From Pinus tabuliformis (taxonomy: Eukaryota > Streptophyta > Pinopsida > Pinales > Pinaceae): 64,000 nucleotides of DNA. Every line of letters begins with the position of its first letter. Position 1 is the first letter of the stretch. This document shows, one piece after another, positions 1 through 9,960 of this stretch. A model generated the notes under the pieces. It made no database searches. It worked only from the letters and a program-made list of their open reading frames with translations, and was not told the DNA's origin. Where the stretch lies: the NCBI GenBank assembly GCA_031772625.1, contig CM062814.1:823554757-823618756 (forward strand). The letters are read 5' to 3'. A program made the translations under genes and the position numbers.

Positions 1-913
1 ACTGTTTTGGATGTTGACCTGCAAGACTTCTCAAAAGATCACCTAAACTTCTATTTACAACTTCAGTCTGTCCATCAGTCTGAGGATGATAAGCAGAACT
101 GAAACTCAATTTAGTTCAAAGCTTCTTCCATAATGTCTTCCAGAAATGTCTAACAAATCTGGTGTCTCTGTTTGAAACAATGCTCTTAGGTAACCCATGT
201 AATCTTACAATCTCCTTAAAAAACAGATTAGCAATATGAGTAGCATCATTGGTTTTATAACATGGAATAAAATGTGCCATTTTTGAAAATCTGTCAACTA
301 CTACATAAATTGAATCATTTCCTCTTTGAGTTTTTGGTAAACCCGAAACAAAGTCCATACTTACCATATCCCAAGGCCTATTTGGAATAGGTAATGGAAC
401 ATACAAACTTGTGTTTTGACTCCTTCCCTTTGCGTACTGACAGACTTTACAATTTTTCACGTACATTTCCACTTCAGACTTCATTTTCGGCCAAAAATAA
501 AACCTGTTCAACTATTCATAAGTCTTGTCTGCACCAAAATGCCCACCAAGTCCTCCACTATGTTTCTCCTTGATCAAATTCTCCCTCATAGAACAACTTG
601 GTATGCACAGTTGATTTCTTTTAAGCAACAGTCCCTCTTGCAGGAAATAATCCAGCGACTTGTTTCTGTCTAACAAAACATGATTTCTACAAGCTTCAAA
701 TGCCTCTTTAAAATCTAGATCTTTCTCATATAACTCTTTAAGGAAATCAAAACCCAACACTTGAATTTGACTTTCTTGAACAAAAATGTTTTTTCTACTT
801 AAGGCATCTGCTACTTTGTTTGATTGACCAGTTATATGTTTTAATACAAAATTAAAACTTTGCAGGTATTCTACACATTTTGCATGTTTCTGATTAAGCT
901 TTGGCTGTTGCAT
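1..913 (-). pseudogene. Ty3/gypsy integrase, broken
   Basis: Integrase of the element. The HHCC zinc finger is visible (HSGG...GGHFG near 540-560, then CKVCQ near 430), followed by the core with MDFVSGLP (first Asp). The region of the second catalytic Asp reads SNRD where the family has SDRD, so that Asp is apparently Asn. The HPQTDGQTE block with the catalytic Glu is encoded at about 55-90. In-frame stops lie near 512 (between the finger and the core) and at 116-118. The frame continues to the window edge. Confidence 0.85.
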
Positions 914-932
914 GATGTACTATAATGCGTGG

Positions 933-1227
933 TTATCTGAATACAGTATGAACTCCTTGGACATCAAGTAATGTCTCTACTTCTTCAAAGACTGCACCAC
1001 TGCATAAAACTCTATCATAAGAAGAATATTTCTTCTTTGTCTCTTTCAGCTTTTTACTAAAATAAGCTACAGGTCTGTCCCCCTGACTCAAAATAGCGCC
1101 AATGGCTTCTCCACTGGCATCGCACTTCACTTGAAAAGGTTTATTAAAATCAGGTAAAATCAAAATAGGTTTCTCAGTAATCTTTCTCTTCAACAATTGG
1201 AAGTTCTTTTCTGCTTCAACAGTCCAT
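933..1227 (-). pseudogene. Ty3/gypsy RNase H, frameshifted
   Basis: The segment with CDASGEAIGAILSQ and GDRPVAYFSKKL is the start of the RNase H domain that follows RT in Ty3 pol. The frame is lost after KKYSSYD, and the downstream part is read only in shifted form. The link to RT is also broken by a 28-bp tandem duplication at 1209-1263. The family role is removal of template RNA during cDNA synthesis. Confidence 0.8.
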
Positions 1228-2027
1228 TTAAATGGTTTCTGCTTCAGCAGTCCATTTAAATGGTTGTCTTTCCTTCTTTATTGTGTTAATAATTGAAGCA
1301 TTAATCTTACTAAAATTCCTTATGAATTTCCTGTAAAAACTAGCAAGACTGTGAAAACTTCTTACCTCAAAGACACTTTTTGGTGAAGGCCACTCCATGA
1401 TAGCCTTGATCTTCTCTGGATCCATCTTTAACCCCTCAACAGAAACAACGAAGCCCAAATACACTAACTCCTCCTTCATGAATGAACATTTCTTTAAATT
1501 TAACAGTAATTTTTCCTGTTGTAGCCTTTGTAAGACATAATTCAGATGGCTCACATGTTCCTCCTTAGATTTGCTGTAAACTAATATATCGCCCAGATAT
1601 ACTATTACAAATTTACCAATAAATTCCTTTAGAACTTCATTCATAAGTCTCATGAAGGTACTAGGGGCATTCGACAATCCAAAAGGCATTACCATCCACT
1701 CATATAATCCTTCATTGGTTTTAAAAGCAATTTTCCACTCATCTCCCCTTTTAATTTTGATTTGATGATAACCACTTTTTAAATCTTTGTAAAATATCTA
1801 GCTCCACTCAAATAATCCATCAAATCTTCGATTCTAGGTAAATGAAATCTGTACTTGATTTTTATCTTATTGATTGCTCGCGAGTCAGTGCACATTCTCC
1901 AGCCTCCATCTTTCTTTGGGCTCAACACTGTTGGCACTGCGCAAGGACTCAAACTCTCTCTAATGAGTCCCTTGTCTAACAGTTCCTGACCCTGTTTCCT
2001 GATCTCGTCATTCTCTATGGGAGTCAT
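1228..2027 (-). pseudogene. Ty3/gypsy reverse transcriptase with altered active site
   Basis: N-terminal RT blocks GLIRESLSPCAVPTVL, KDGGWRMCTDSRAINKI and [10 protein letters not shown] are at 1779-2000. [12 protein letters not shown] lies in the stretch between the two open pieces, then [17 protein letters not shown] at about 1650-1695. The catalytic box reads [10 protein letters not shown] where the family has YxDDILVYS, so the first Asp of the pair is Gly. There is also a frame change near 1775 and one at 2024-2027 next to the protease frame. Confidence 0.88.
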
Positions 2028-2767
2028 CTTGTAAGTGCTTTATTAGGTAGATTTGCTCTTGGAATCAAATCTATGTGATGACTGATTTTCCTAATGGGTG
2101 GTAACTCATCAGGCAAATCATCTACAATGATATCACAATAACTGTCCAACATCTCTTGAATTTCAATTGGTAAATCAGAAACTTTTGTGGAAGTAATTAC
2201 TACCTTGGGTTTGCAAACCAACGCAAAACTTACCTCATCTTCTTCCATCTGTTGTAAGTACTCCTTTCCACTCAGCAAAAGGGTCTTTGAATCAGGTTTC
2301 TTCGATGTATCCTCTTCTTCTAGTGGCAACAATGTATGATTGACACCATCTTTGCTGAATTTGTATGTGTTCTTCTTTCCATCGTGCATAGCTCCTTTGT
2401 CATACTGCCATGGTCTACCCAACAATATATGACACACATCCATAGGCATCACATCGCACAGAATTTTGTCTCTGTATTTTCCCAACTGCATCTCCACTTC
2501 ACATTGCTCATTCACTACCAATTGATATCCCTTATGAAGCCATGACACCTTATAAGGTGTTGGATGTTTCTTTGTTTTCAACTTCTCCACCACTTCTGTG
2601 GAGACCAAATTATCTGTACTACCACTGTCTATTATCATCTGACAACACTTACCTTGAACCTTGCACACAGTCCTGAACAAGGTTTTCCTTTGTGCTGGTT
2701 CAACAATTTCCTTAGCTGGTTTTAACAAAATTTTGTTGACCACCAAAGATTCCCTTCTCTGGTACAT
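2024..2767 (-). pseudogene. Ty3/gypsy aspartic protease and linker to RT
   Basis: Open for 247 codons. The protease active site is IIDSGSTDNLVS at about residues 46-57 (D-S-G is intact), and HILLGRPWQYD follows around residue 115, the usual flap/ILGRPW signature of plant Ty3 proteases. The remainder is the acidic linker ahead of RT. The frame ends at the RT junction, where the next block continues in another frame. Confidence 0.85.
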
Positions 2768-2779
2768 TCTCTTCGTCTA

Positions 2780-3796
2780 TTACCTTTGTTGCTTCCTCTT
2801 CAGTTTTGCAACAATTGCATTCCTCTGATTCGTTCCTATTTTTTCTGGGCACTCATAAGCTTTGTGTCCTAGCTTGTTACATCTAACTTCTCTTCCTCTA
2901 CCTCTCCCTCCTCTTCCTCTGGAAAAACTTCCTCTGCCACTTGCGTCACCTCCTGTGGGTGCATGTTGACTTGAGCTGCTGCTAGCTCCATCTCCAGGTG
3001 CTGTAGATATTCCTCTATCACCTTGTCTTCCCCTTCCTCGGAAAGTACCTCTATTTCTGGCAGACTGCTTCCTCATGAGTTTTTCTTCAACCTTCAGTAC
3101 CATCTGATAAGCCTCTTCTATTGTTTTAGGAGACAATACACTTATCTCATCTTGAATGTCCATTCTAAGACCATTCACATATCTGGCAACCTTCTCATCT
3201 GTATCTTGGATTTGTCCTGCTCTTATACTCACTTTGTAGAATTCCTCTGTGTATTCCTTTACTGTCATAGACCTCTGTCTAAGATTTTGCATCTGTCTAA
3301 ATAATGTTTGCTGATAGTCACTTGGCAGAAACTTACTTTTCAGTTTTGCCACCATCCTGTTCCAATTCTTAATTGGTTGTTTGCCAAGTCTTCTTCTTTC
3401 TGCCTGCACTCCATCCCACCAAAGTGTTGCATGTCCTTTCAGTTTCATGACAACAAACTTCACCTTCTTTCCTTCATCTGTTTCTTCATAATCGAAGAAT
3501 TTCTCCATGTCATTTATCCAGTCTATCAATTCCTCAGGGCTTAAACTTCCTGTGTAGATTGAGACTTCAAGTCTAGGCTTGGATGTGGATCTCATTTCAG
3601 GAGTTACATCTGCAGGTTCTTCATCTTCTGCAGCTCCAGCTTCAGGTTCACTAACATCTCCAGCATCTGCATCTCTTCCCATTTCCACTGCTTCCAATCT
3701 AGCTTGCATTTGTTGCATAGCTTCCAACACTTCAGCATTTGCAACTGGTCGTCCTCTTCTTCGACCACCACCTCTTCCTCCAACTCTAAAAGCCAT
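2780..3796 (-). pseudogene. Ty3/gypsy gag (capsid and nucleocapsid)
   Basis: Start taken at the Met of MAFRVGGRGGGRRRGRP (CAT at 3794-3796), because the open frame further right runs through the primer-binding site. Retrotransposon gag domain: IYTGSLSPEELIDWINDMEKF, LKGHATLWWDG, TVKEYTEEFYK. Then an RGRGRGG basic stretch and a zinc knuckle CNKLGHKAYEC. The first Cys of the expected CCHC set is missing (the sequence before it is GREVR). Otherwise the frame is open. Confidence 0.85.
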
Positions 3797-3846
3797 GTTG
3801 GATTTCTTTTTCTGATCCTTGAGATCCTGTTCAGTGTCAGTAGGCT

Positions 3847-3858
3847 GCTCTGATACCA
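3847..3858 (-). other. tRNA-iMet primer-binding site of the Ty3 element
   Basis: On the - strand TGGTATCAGAGC, the standard plant initiator-Met PBS, directly upstream of gag. It places the 5' LTR just to the right, ending at about 3863 after a short spacer. Confidence 0.75.
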
Positions 3859-3862
3859 CAAA

Positions 3863-4440
3863 TGGTGGCCTGGGTGCAGGCGTAAGAGACAATCGTTCAA
3901 ATCCGGAAACAATTTCTTCAAGTTCAGGGAAATTTCTTCTTGGATTTCCTGCGGAGTCTCAGTCATCTACCTCCAAAGTTATCTATTCTGCTAAATTAGC
4001 AGAACTTCTTAATTTAGCCGCAATGACAAGTGCTTCTACAAATCCTCTAAACATCGCACATCACAATCGCAAGCTCACTGGCCAGGGTTCATTTACTCAA
4101 GAATGATGCGATGCGATATTATCGGCGATCCTCGTATCGCACATCGCATTTCGCAATTCCTCCAGGCCAGGGTCCTTTCACTTATGACCGATGCGATGCG
4201 AGATTCATCCAACGGTCAGCAGTCTTCAGTGATCCAACGGTCACTATGATATCGCACGGGAATCTGCGCGACAATTATCCGCCCTCATGGAGCCGATGAG
4301 GTTTATAAGTCCTCAATTTATAAAAGTTCGGGTCCGGTACTTAGATTAACGTCCGCTCATTTTAAAGCCCGATATCCATCGGATAACAGTGGCCATTAGA
4401 TCCTACGGCTTGCAGGACTTCTACTAACACATGGTTTAAT
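3863..4440 (-). repeat. probable 5' LTR (U5/R and part of U3) of the Ty3 element
   Basis: It begins right of the PBS. On the - strand a TATA box (CTTTTATAAATTGAGG, plus a second TTATAAA) lies at about 4300-4325, consistent with an LTR promoter driving gag leftwards. A partial direct duplication containing gatgcgatgcga occurs at about 4105 and 4190. No TG start could be fixed, so the outer limit is a guess. Confidence 0.4.
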
Positions 4441-5300
4441 AATAGGGCCAACCCCCACTGTTGACTATGCCGTAAGGTGTTGAAAATGAAATCAACGGTT
4501 AAGAATGAGTGCGACACTTCAACCCCGATTAAGGAATCCGTACTCTTTCAAACCCTGCAGTTGCTAATACACGATGAAAGAACTTAAAAGCAATCACCCA
4601 GAATTCTAATATTTCAAGCCAAATTGGAAATTCAACGATACACAGAGATACTATGGAGGGATGCAACACCTATGGGATTGACCAATTTTACACAAAAATA
4701 CACGGAGTTATATTTTTTGCAACATCATCATATATGGCCAAAACAAGCCGAATCAGTCAAAATCCTTTTACAATCATTCAGAGCTTACATAAATACTATT
4801 CCATCCTAACTATCAGATCCTTAAAACACTGGATCAAATTTTCCTAATCTTAAACAATATCTAATCTGGTTGATATTCTCCTCGAGAATCTCAACTGAAT
4901 CAAAACTACATGAATCAATTACAAAACTACTCAATCCCTAAATCCTAGCTTAAATCCTATCTAGAAAGCTTGTAAATTGACAGCTAAAGGATCCCACTCC
5001 TTTGCTTGTAATTTTTTTTGTATTTTTGGAATAAGTTCGAAGCCTTTTGCCTTTCAAGCCTCATGCTCCTGCATCAGATGGCCTCCACATTAGGGGTCCT
5101 CTCAAGTTGCCTTACCCACAATCGGAGATTGTAGTAGACGTAGACCATGTCATTAAGGCATTGGGACTCCAACTTATACAAGGGTGATAAATTAATAAAT
5201 TATAAATAATAAATTAATAATTATAAAAAATTTAAAATAATAAATTATATTGTTTATTATTTAATGAATTCAAAAGATTAATTGAATTTTTTTTTAACGT
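4441..5300. other. no gene recognised; possibly more LTR sequence
   Basis: AT-moderate DNA without a convincing coding frame. The short frames at 4624-4847 match nothing known to me. 5180-5270 is an A/T-only stretch of TAAATTAATAA-like runs. It may be the outer part of the Ty3 LTR or the 3' flank of the next hAT element. Confidence 0.3.
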
Positions 5301-5309
5301 GTTGCGCTT

Positions 5310-7270
5310 CTTGGTGTGTATTTTTTCAAATACACTCAAGTTGTGCTCACATCTGGAGGAGCTACATGTTTGGCCGAGCACTTGAATGGAAAGCCTTTGG
5401 AGATTGGGTACTCTGCCACCATGGCTTCTCCACCATGCATCTACAACAAATAAGATAAACATAAGAAAAAAATTGAAATTTGAAAATTGAAGCAAAGTAT
5501 GAAGAGACATTGAAATTTGAAACACACTAAAGCTTACTTGGAATTTTAGTCTTCCTATCCACAATAGCCATGTCAAAGCTAAATGTGCCACTTGCCATCT
5601 TGTATATCTCCATTTTTTTGGATATTTCTGCATGTTTTGTTGGAGATGGCACCATCTTCTGAACACAAGTGAAGAATCCATCCATGATCTCAACATCAAA
5701 TAAGAAACCACATGAGTAAGAAAATGCGGGGTTCAAGTAGATCCCTACAACATGAATGGAATGATGGAGTGTATTGTTCCATTGCTCATCAATCACTTCC
5801 CGTATCAGTTGTTGTTTTTCAAACCTCACACCCCCTTTATCATTGTAATAGTTACAAATGGATTATTTGGCCCTATCCATGGCCTCATACAAGTAGCTCA
5901 TTGTAGGCTTGTCTCCATCAACTATTCGAAGAACCTTTACCAAAGATTCAATAATGCTACACACCTCCTGCACTCCCGCCCAAAATCTTTCCTAGTATGA
6001 AACTAGCCTGGATATGGCCTCGCTCTCTCGTTTGCGTCTATATGAAAAAGCATGCCACTCCCTTGAAAGAAACATTCTCGTCACATCTCAGATAGAATTC
6101 AAGAGGATTAAAGAGATATGAAGCTAGTGGCAAACTGTGTAATGGCAGGGCACACCAACTCCTTGATGTTGGTGAATGTTCTCATCAAATAAAGCACAAA
6201 TGCATGATTATATATAAATTTTGTAATGCTTTTTGATGATTCAACAATAACCTTGACAAAAGGAATTTTTCCTATGTCCTTCAACATCAAGTCAATGCAG
6301 TGTGCAACACAAGGTGTCCAAGGCTCCAAAATAAGTTAGGATGCCTCTCCATAAACATCCTGCTAGCAACAACATAATTTGCAGCATTGTCTGTTATGGC
6401 TTGGACAACATGTTGTGGACCCACATCCTAAATGAACACGTCCAACAAATCACATAGTAATCGTGCATCTTTGATATTTGCAGATGCATCAACAAATTTC
6501 ATAAACATTGTCTCCTTGGGACAATTAACCAAGAAGTTAATAAGGGTTCTACCCTTTTGATTGGTCCAACCATCTGAGATCACAATGCATTTTGTATGTG
6601 CCCATGAGCCCCTAAACTCCTCCAATCTCTTAGTGCATCCAACCTTTTCATTATGAAGAATACTCCCTCTAAAGTGATCATAGGAAGAGGCTTTGTAATC
6701 TGAGCCAATAATAGCAATAACATCAATCGCGGGTTGAAAAAATGGATTGTTCCTGGCAATGCTAAAATGAACATCACATCAAAGAAGACACCTGCCCAAC
6801 AACTTGTCAACTTCTGCCTTCTCCCTTTTTTTAAGAGTTGATGTGATAGATGGTTGTGCACCAGGTGTGGTTCTAGGAACGAAAAATGATGAGTTAGCTG
6901 TGGGGTTGACTGCAGACAGTGATGTTGAAGAAGAACTAGTACCACTCTCATGGTCACATCCCAATCCCACCATTCCACCCCCTGCCATTTGACTCTTCAA
7001 ATCTGCCTTGGTCACTTTGGTTGTCTCTATTTCTTCCAATGATTTGGGGGCTTTACGGATGATTTCTAGATTTGTTTTTGTGCAAAGCCCTACTTCATGT
7101 CCAAGAATTTGTGCAAGGTGGTGTTTCAGTCGGTATACTCCCCCTTGTCATATGGTGCCCACATAACTTGCAAGTCAAATTTGATTTGTCAAACTCCCAT
7201 CAGGGTCACCAAATTCCCACATAAGGTCCAATTTCCTTGGCATGTTTGTAACTTTGTTGAATCCTTGAGT
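5310..7270 (-). pseudogene. hAT-family transposase, degenerate, with a spliced intron
   Basis: Read leftwards: a BED-type zinc finger (CKLCGHHMTRG with KHHLAQI, 7130-7200); a Ser-rich linker; a DUF659-like core (FRGSWAHTKCIVISDGWTNQ at 6570-6620, then GPQHVVQAITDNAANYVVASR at 6360-6425); a middle domain (EVIDEQWNNTLHHSIHVVG, YLNPAFSYS, 5700-5800). Last comes a C-terminal dimerisation block (QVLGQTCSSSRCEHNLSVFE, 5330-5390). A GT-AG intron of about 95 bp (gtaagctt to ttgttgtag, roughly 5440-5536) separates the last two. Several stops and frameshifts make it inactive. Transposases of this family cut and paste elements with 8-bp target duplications. Confidence 0.85.
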
Positions 7271-7869
7271 TTTAATGTAAGATTGAAGTTTGAACCTAGG
7301 GCACAAGAAAAGTCGCAAGTTAAACAAATGAAATAAAAATTTAACATACAACATATTGAATTTTTGACAAAAAAACCCTCAACTCAATGCAACAATAATG
7401 GCTAAAAAAACACATTCAAACCCAAGCAAAAATCAAGGAAAAAAACTAGGGCACAAGAAGAATTTAAACAAATAAAACTAACAATCAATATTTTGCATTT
7501 TTGACAAAAAAAACCCTCTCCACTAAATGCAACAAAAATGAAAAAAAAATACGCTCAAATCCAAGCAAAAATCATGGAAAATATATGGGTGATTGGAACT
7601 CAAGGAAAAACAAGTAAAGCAAGTAAAAACAAAAAAGTAGGGCCAAATTTGATGCCCATACCTGAAAACCATGGCCTGCTGAAGAAACTTGGTCCAAACT
7701 TGAAATTATTTTGTTTGGGATGCTAAATTCCTTCACTTTTCTCCTTTCTTGCCCTTGTAGATGACTTCTCCTCCTCCTTAGTTCTCACCCTTGCCCTCTG
7801 TTTGCAAAATGAATAAAAAACCCAAAAAAGCCTTTAAAAACTTGCTGTTTCGTGGCCTGGAGATTTTTT

Positions 7870-7963
7870 TAGTTCAGATCACGATTTTTTCAACGCGAAA
7901 AAATCGCCAATTTAATAGCCATCACGAAAAAATCGTGATTTTATCACGATGTTCGCAACACTG
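7870..7963. repeat. probable hAT terminal region with CAGTGTTGCGAAC end
   Basis: On the - strand the segment starts CAGTGTTGCGAACATCG, followed by several inverted copies of aaaaatcgtgat/atcacgatttttt. A CAGTG-type terminus with subterminal inverted repeats is typical of hAT elements, and it lies upstream of the BED finger of the transposase. The partner terminus at the left side was not found. Confidence 0.5.
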
Positions 7964-9921
7964 ATATGCACCCTTGCCTTATATATGAGAAACTTTGCAT
8001 ATTTGCGTATAATGGTGTATTCATATAGATACACATGAATATAAATGTTTTTTTTTTCAAAATTTGTATATTTATATATTTTTTCATCAACCTTTTTTGT
8101 TTTCAGTTCTGGTCTGGTTTCGGCTCTGTTCCCAGTTTTGGGGTTGACTAGTTCGATTCCAAGTTGACTAGTATCCAAGATAGGGTTGCGGTTAGGGCGA
8201 TGTGGTCATGGGTAAGGGGTTAGGATTGATGGGGATAGACAAGGAATGTAGCTCACAACAACAGAGCCATGACCACACATGGGACCTTTCTTAATCATTA
8301 TAAATAGAAGAGGCAGATGTGCATAAGGAATAGGTTCCAAGGTATGCGGAGGGCAACTTTCCCACTATAGAATAGTTGCAGGTTGGTAGGGATATGAGAT
8401 TAGGAAACAATCAGCTCACTATTATAGACACTGATAATGTTAGTTTTATTGTATGAATGTCAGATATAGGGTTCAAGTGTATCAAAAAGCATGTGGACCT
8501 AGATCTGGAGAGAGCAAAAGCAGGTAGTGACTACCTTTTTGGATTAAAAGGAATCCACTCCCTCGGAATCTTGTTTGTAGAAATAGGTTTGTACCCACTT
8601 GAATTGGAAACAACAAGGAGGCTGATTTTGTGTAGAAAGAGTAGCTGAAATGGACAGCAAAAGCATACATGGTCAAATTAGCGAAGGAGTCTTTTAGATG
8701 AAGAAAAACACATGAGAGATATTGTGCAAAAATGTTTAGAAGGCTGTGACATAAGGGAGGAAGAATGCCCACTAGATAAAAAGGGGATGAAACATCACAT
8801 ACTGGCCTGCTACATGATGGACAAATGGAGGAAAAAGATGCACCGAGAACAAGAATTTATGATGGTAAAGTTGCCCATGTTGGATTCATAGTGAAGTGCA
8901 AAATGTGAGGACACTAGAGGAAAGTCACCGACTGCAATGTAGACATCTTGAATTCTTGAGAGAGGAGGAACAACTACAGACATGGACCTCATGAACTTAG
9001 CACGCTTGTCCAAAACGATCACAGAGACTGTCTGGGAGGAAGTCTTGGATGAGGCATTCAACCCCTGCTGGAACTCTGGACACTGCTGGTCTAGTGTGCT
9101 TCCTGTTTGCAGGCCAGAGGTCAATGTTTGCCTCCAGTGGTGGGTGGTGTTCACTTAGGGCTTGAGTGGGTCTCTCTTAGAAAGGGGAGGCCCTGGGTTC
9201 CAATCACGGGTGGTGTTCACTTAGTGCTCAAGTGGGTCTCTATGAGAAAAACTGGGTTCCAGGTTCCAGTCATATCATGAAGCATCCCTGGAGAGTTATA
9301 GAAAAGATGATAGTTGTGATTAGTAGTCATGATTGGTTTGGTCCTGGAAGACACTTTTGCATTATGCATTATTTAACAGGAAAGATATAAGAGACTGAGG
9401 TATGAGTTTCTGAAGGGTGCACGGCGATACTCACAATCTAGATGACAAGGGCTTATTGCTGTGCATTAATTTTCCCTCTGGTTTCTCATCAAATGCGTTA
9501 TTTCAGGTTTATCTAGAGTATCAATGTTGACACCTAGTGTCACTATTGATAGTTATAGATTTATGTCTATGATAATGCAAGTTGGCTACATAATTTATTT
9601 ATATTCCAAATACAAGCCATTGAAAGATAGAATGTCTGTTGGCTCTTTTTAGCTTGAGGATTATTTTGTTACAATTTCTTTTGCTACAGCTAGAAAATTA
9701 ATTGAGGATGCCTTGGGCTCACCTCATGCATATTGGTGTATTAGCTTTCTTCTTAGTTGTTTTGGCCATATGCTGATAGTTAAGCTAAAATAATATTTCA
9801 TATGCTTATACTAGCTTTTATATTTTATGCAATTTGTTTCTGAAAATATAACAGACCATCTTTTGTTTCATCCATTTTAAAAGTTGAAAAATCAACTTCT
9901 TACGGGACTTTCTGTTCACAG
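7964..9921. other. presumed upstream REP intron; no gene recognised
   Basis: The phase of exon a implies an intron immediately before 9922, so this stretch is probably intronic. 8090-8170 has ggtctggtttcggctctg-type motifs like those at hAT ends elsewhere in the window. An imperfect tandem repeat of about 70 bp (ggtggtgttcacttag...gtgggtctct) occurs twice at about 9137-9275. No exon resembling the REP blocks expected upstream (GQGELPQAF type) was seen. Confidence 0.45.
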
Positions 9922-9960
9922 GTGCTTCGAATGCCATTGACTGCTTTGCTTATTGGTAAG
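9922..9960 (+). CDS. REP: REP exon a (first in window), 13 codons
   Basis: Acceptor ttcacag precedes GTG; the donor is gtatga directly after GGT AAG. It encodes VLRMPLTALLIGK, the conserved strand after the substrate-binding loop region of REP/GDI proteins. An alternative donor (gtaagg, five bases earlier) would break the frame into the next exon, so the later donor is preferred. Incoming and outgoing phase are both 0. Confidence 0.85.

Larger units (their letters stand above)
1..4440 (-). mobile_element. Ty3/gypsy LTR retrotransposon, decayed, cut by the window start
   Basis: Reading the - strand from right to left: probable LTR, PBS, gag, protease, reverse transcriptase, RNase H, integrase. 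This order (integrase last) defines Ty3/gypsy. The pol frame is broken by several stops and frameshifts and key catalytic residues are changed, so the copy cannot be autonomous. The 3' LTR would lie before base 1. The outer end of the right LTR could not be located; U3 may run as far as about 5.2 kb. Confidence 0.9.

Noticed and set aside
3579..3966. Long frames on both strands overlapping gag
   Set aside because: They are antisense or shifted reading of the gag N-terminus, which is rich in codons permitting open frames on all strands.
7964..9921. Search for further upstream REP exons (GQGELPQAF, NALGALIYP blocks)
   Set aside because: No matching translation with splice sites was found; these exons are presumed to be before the window.
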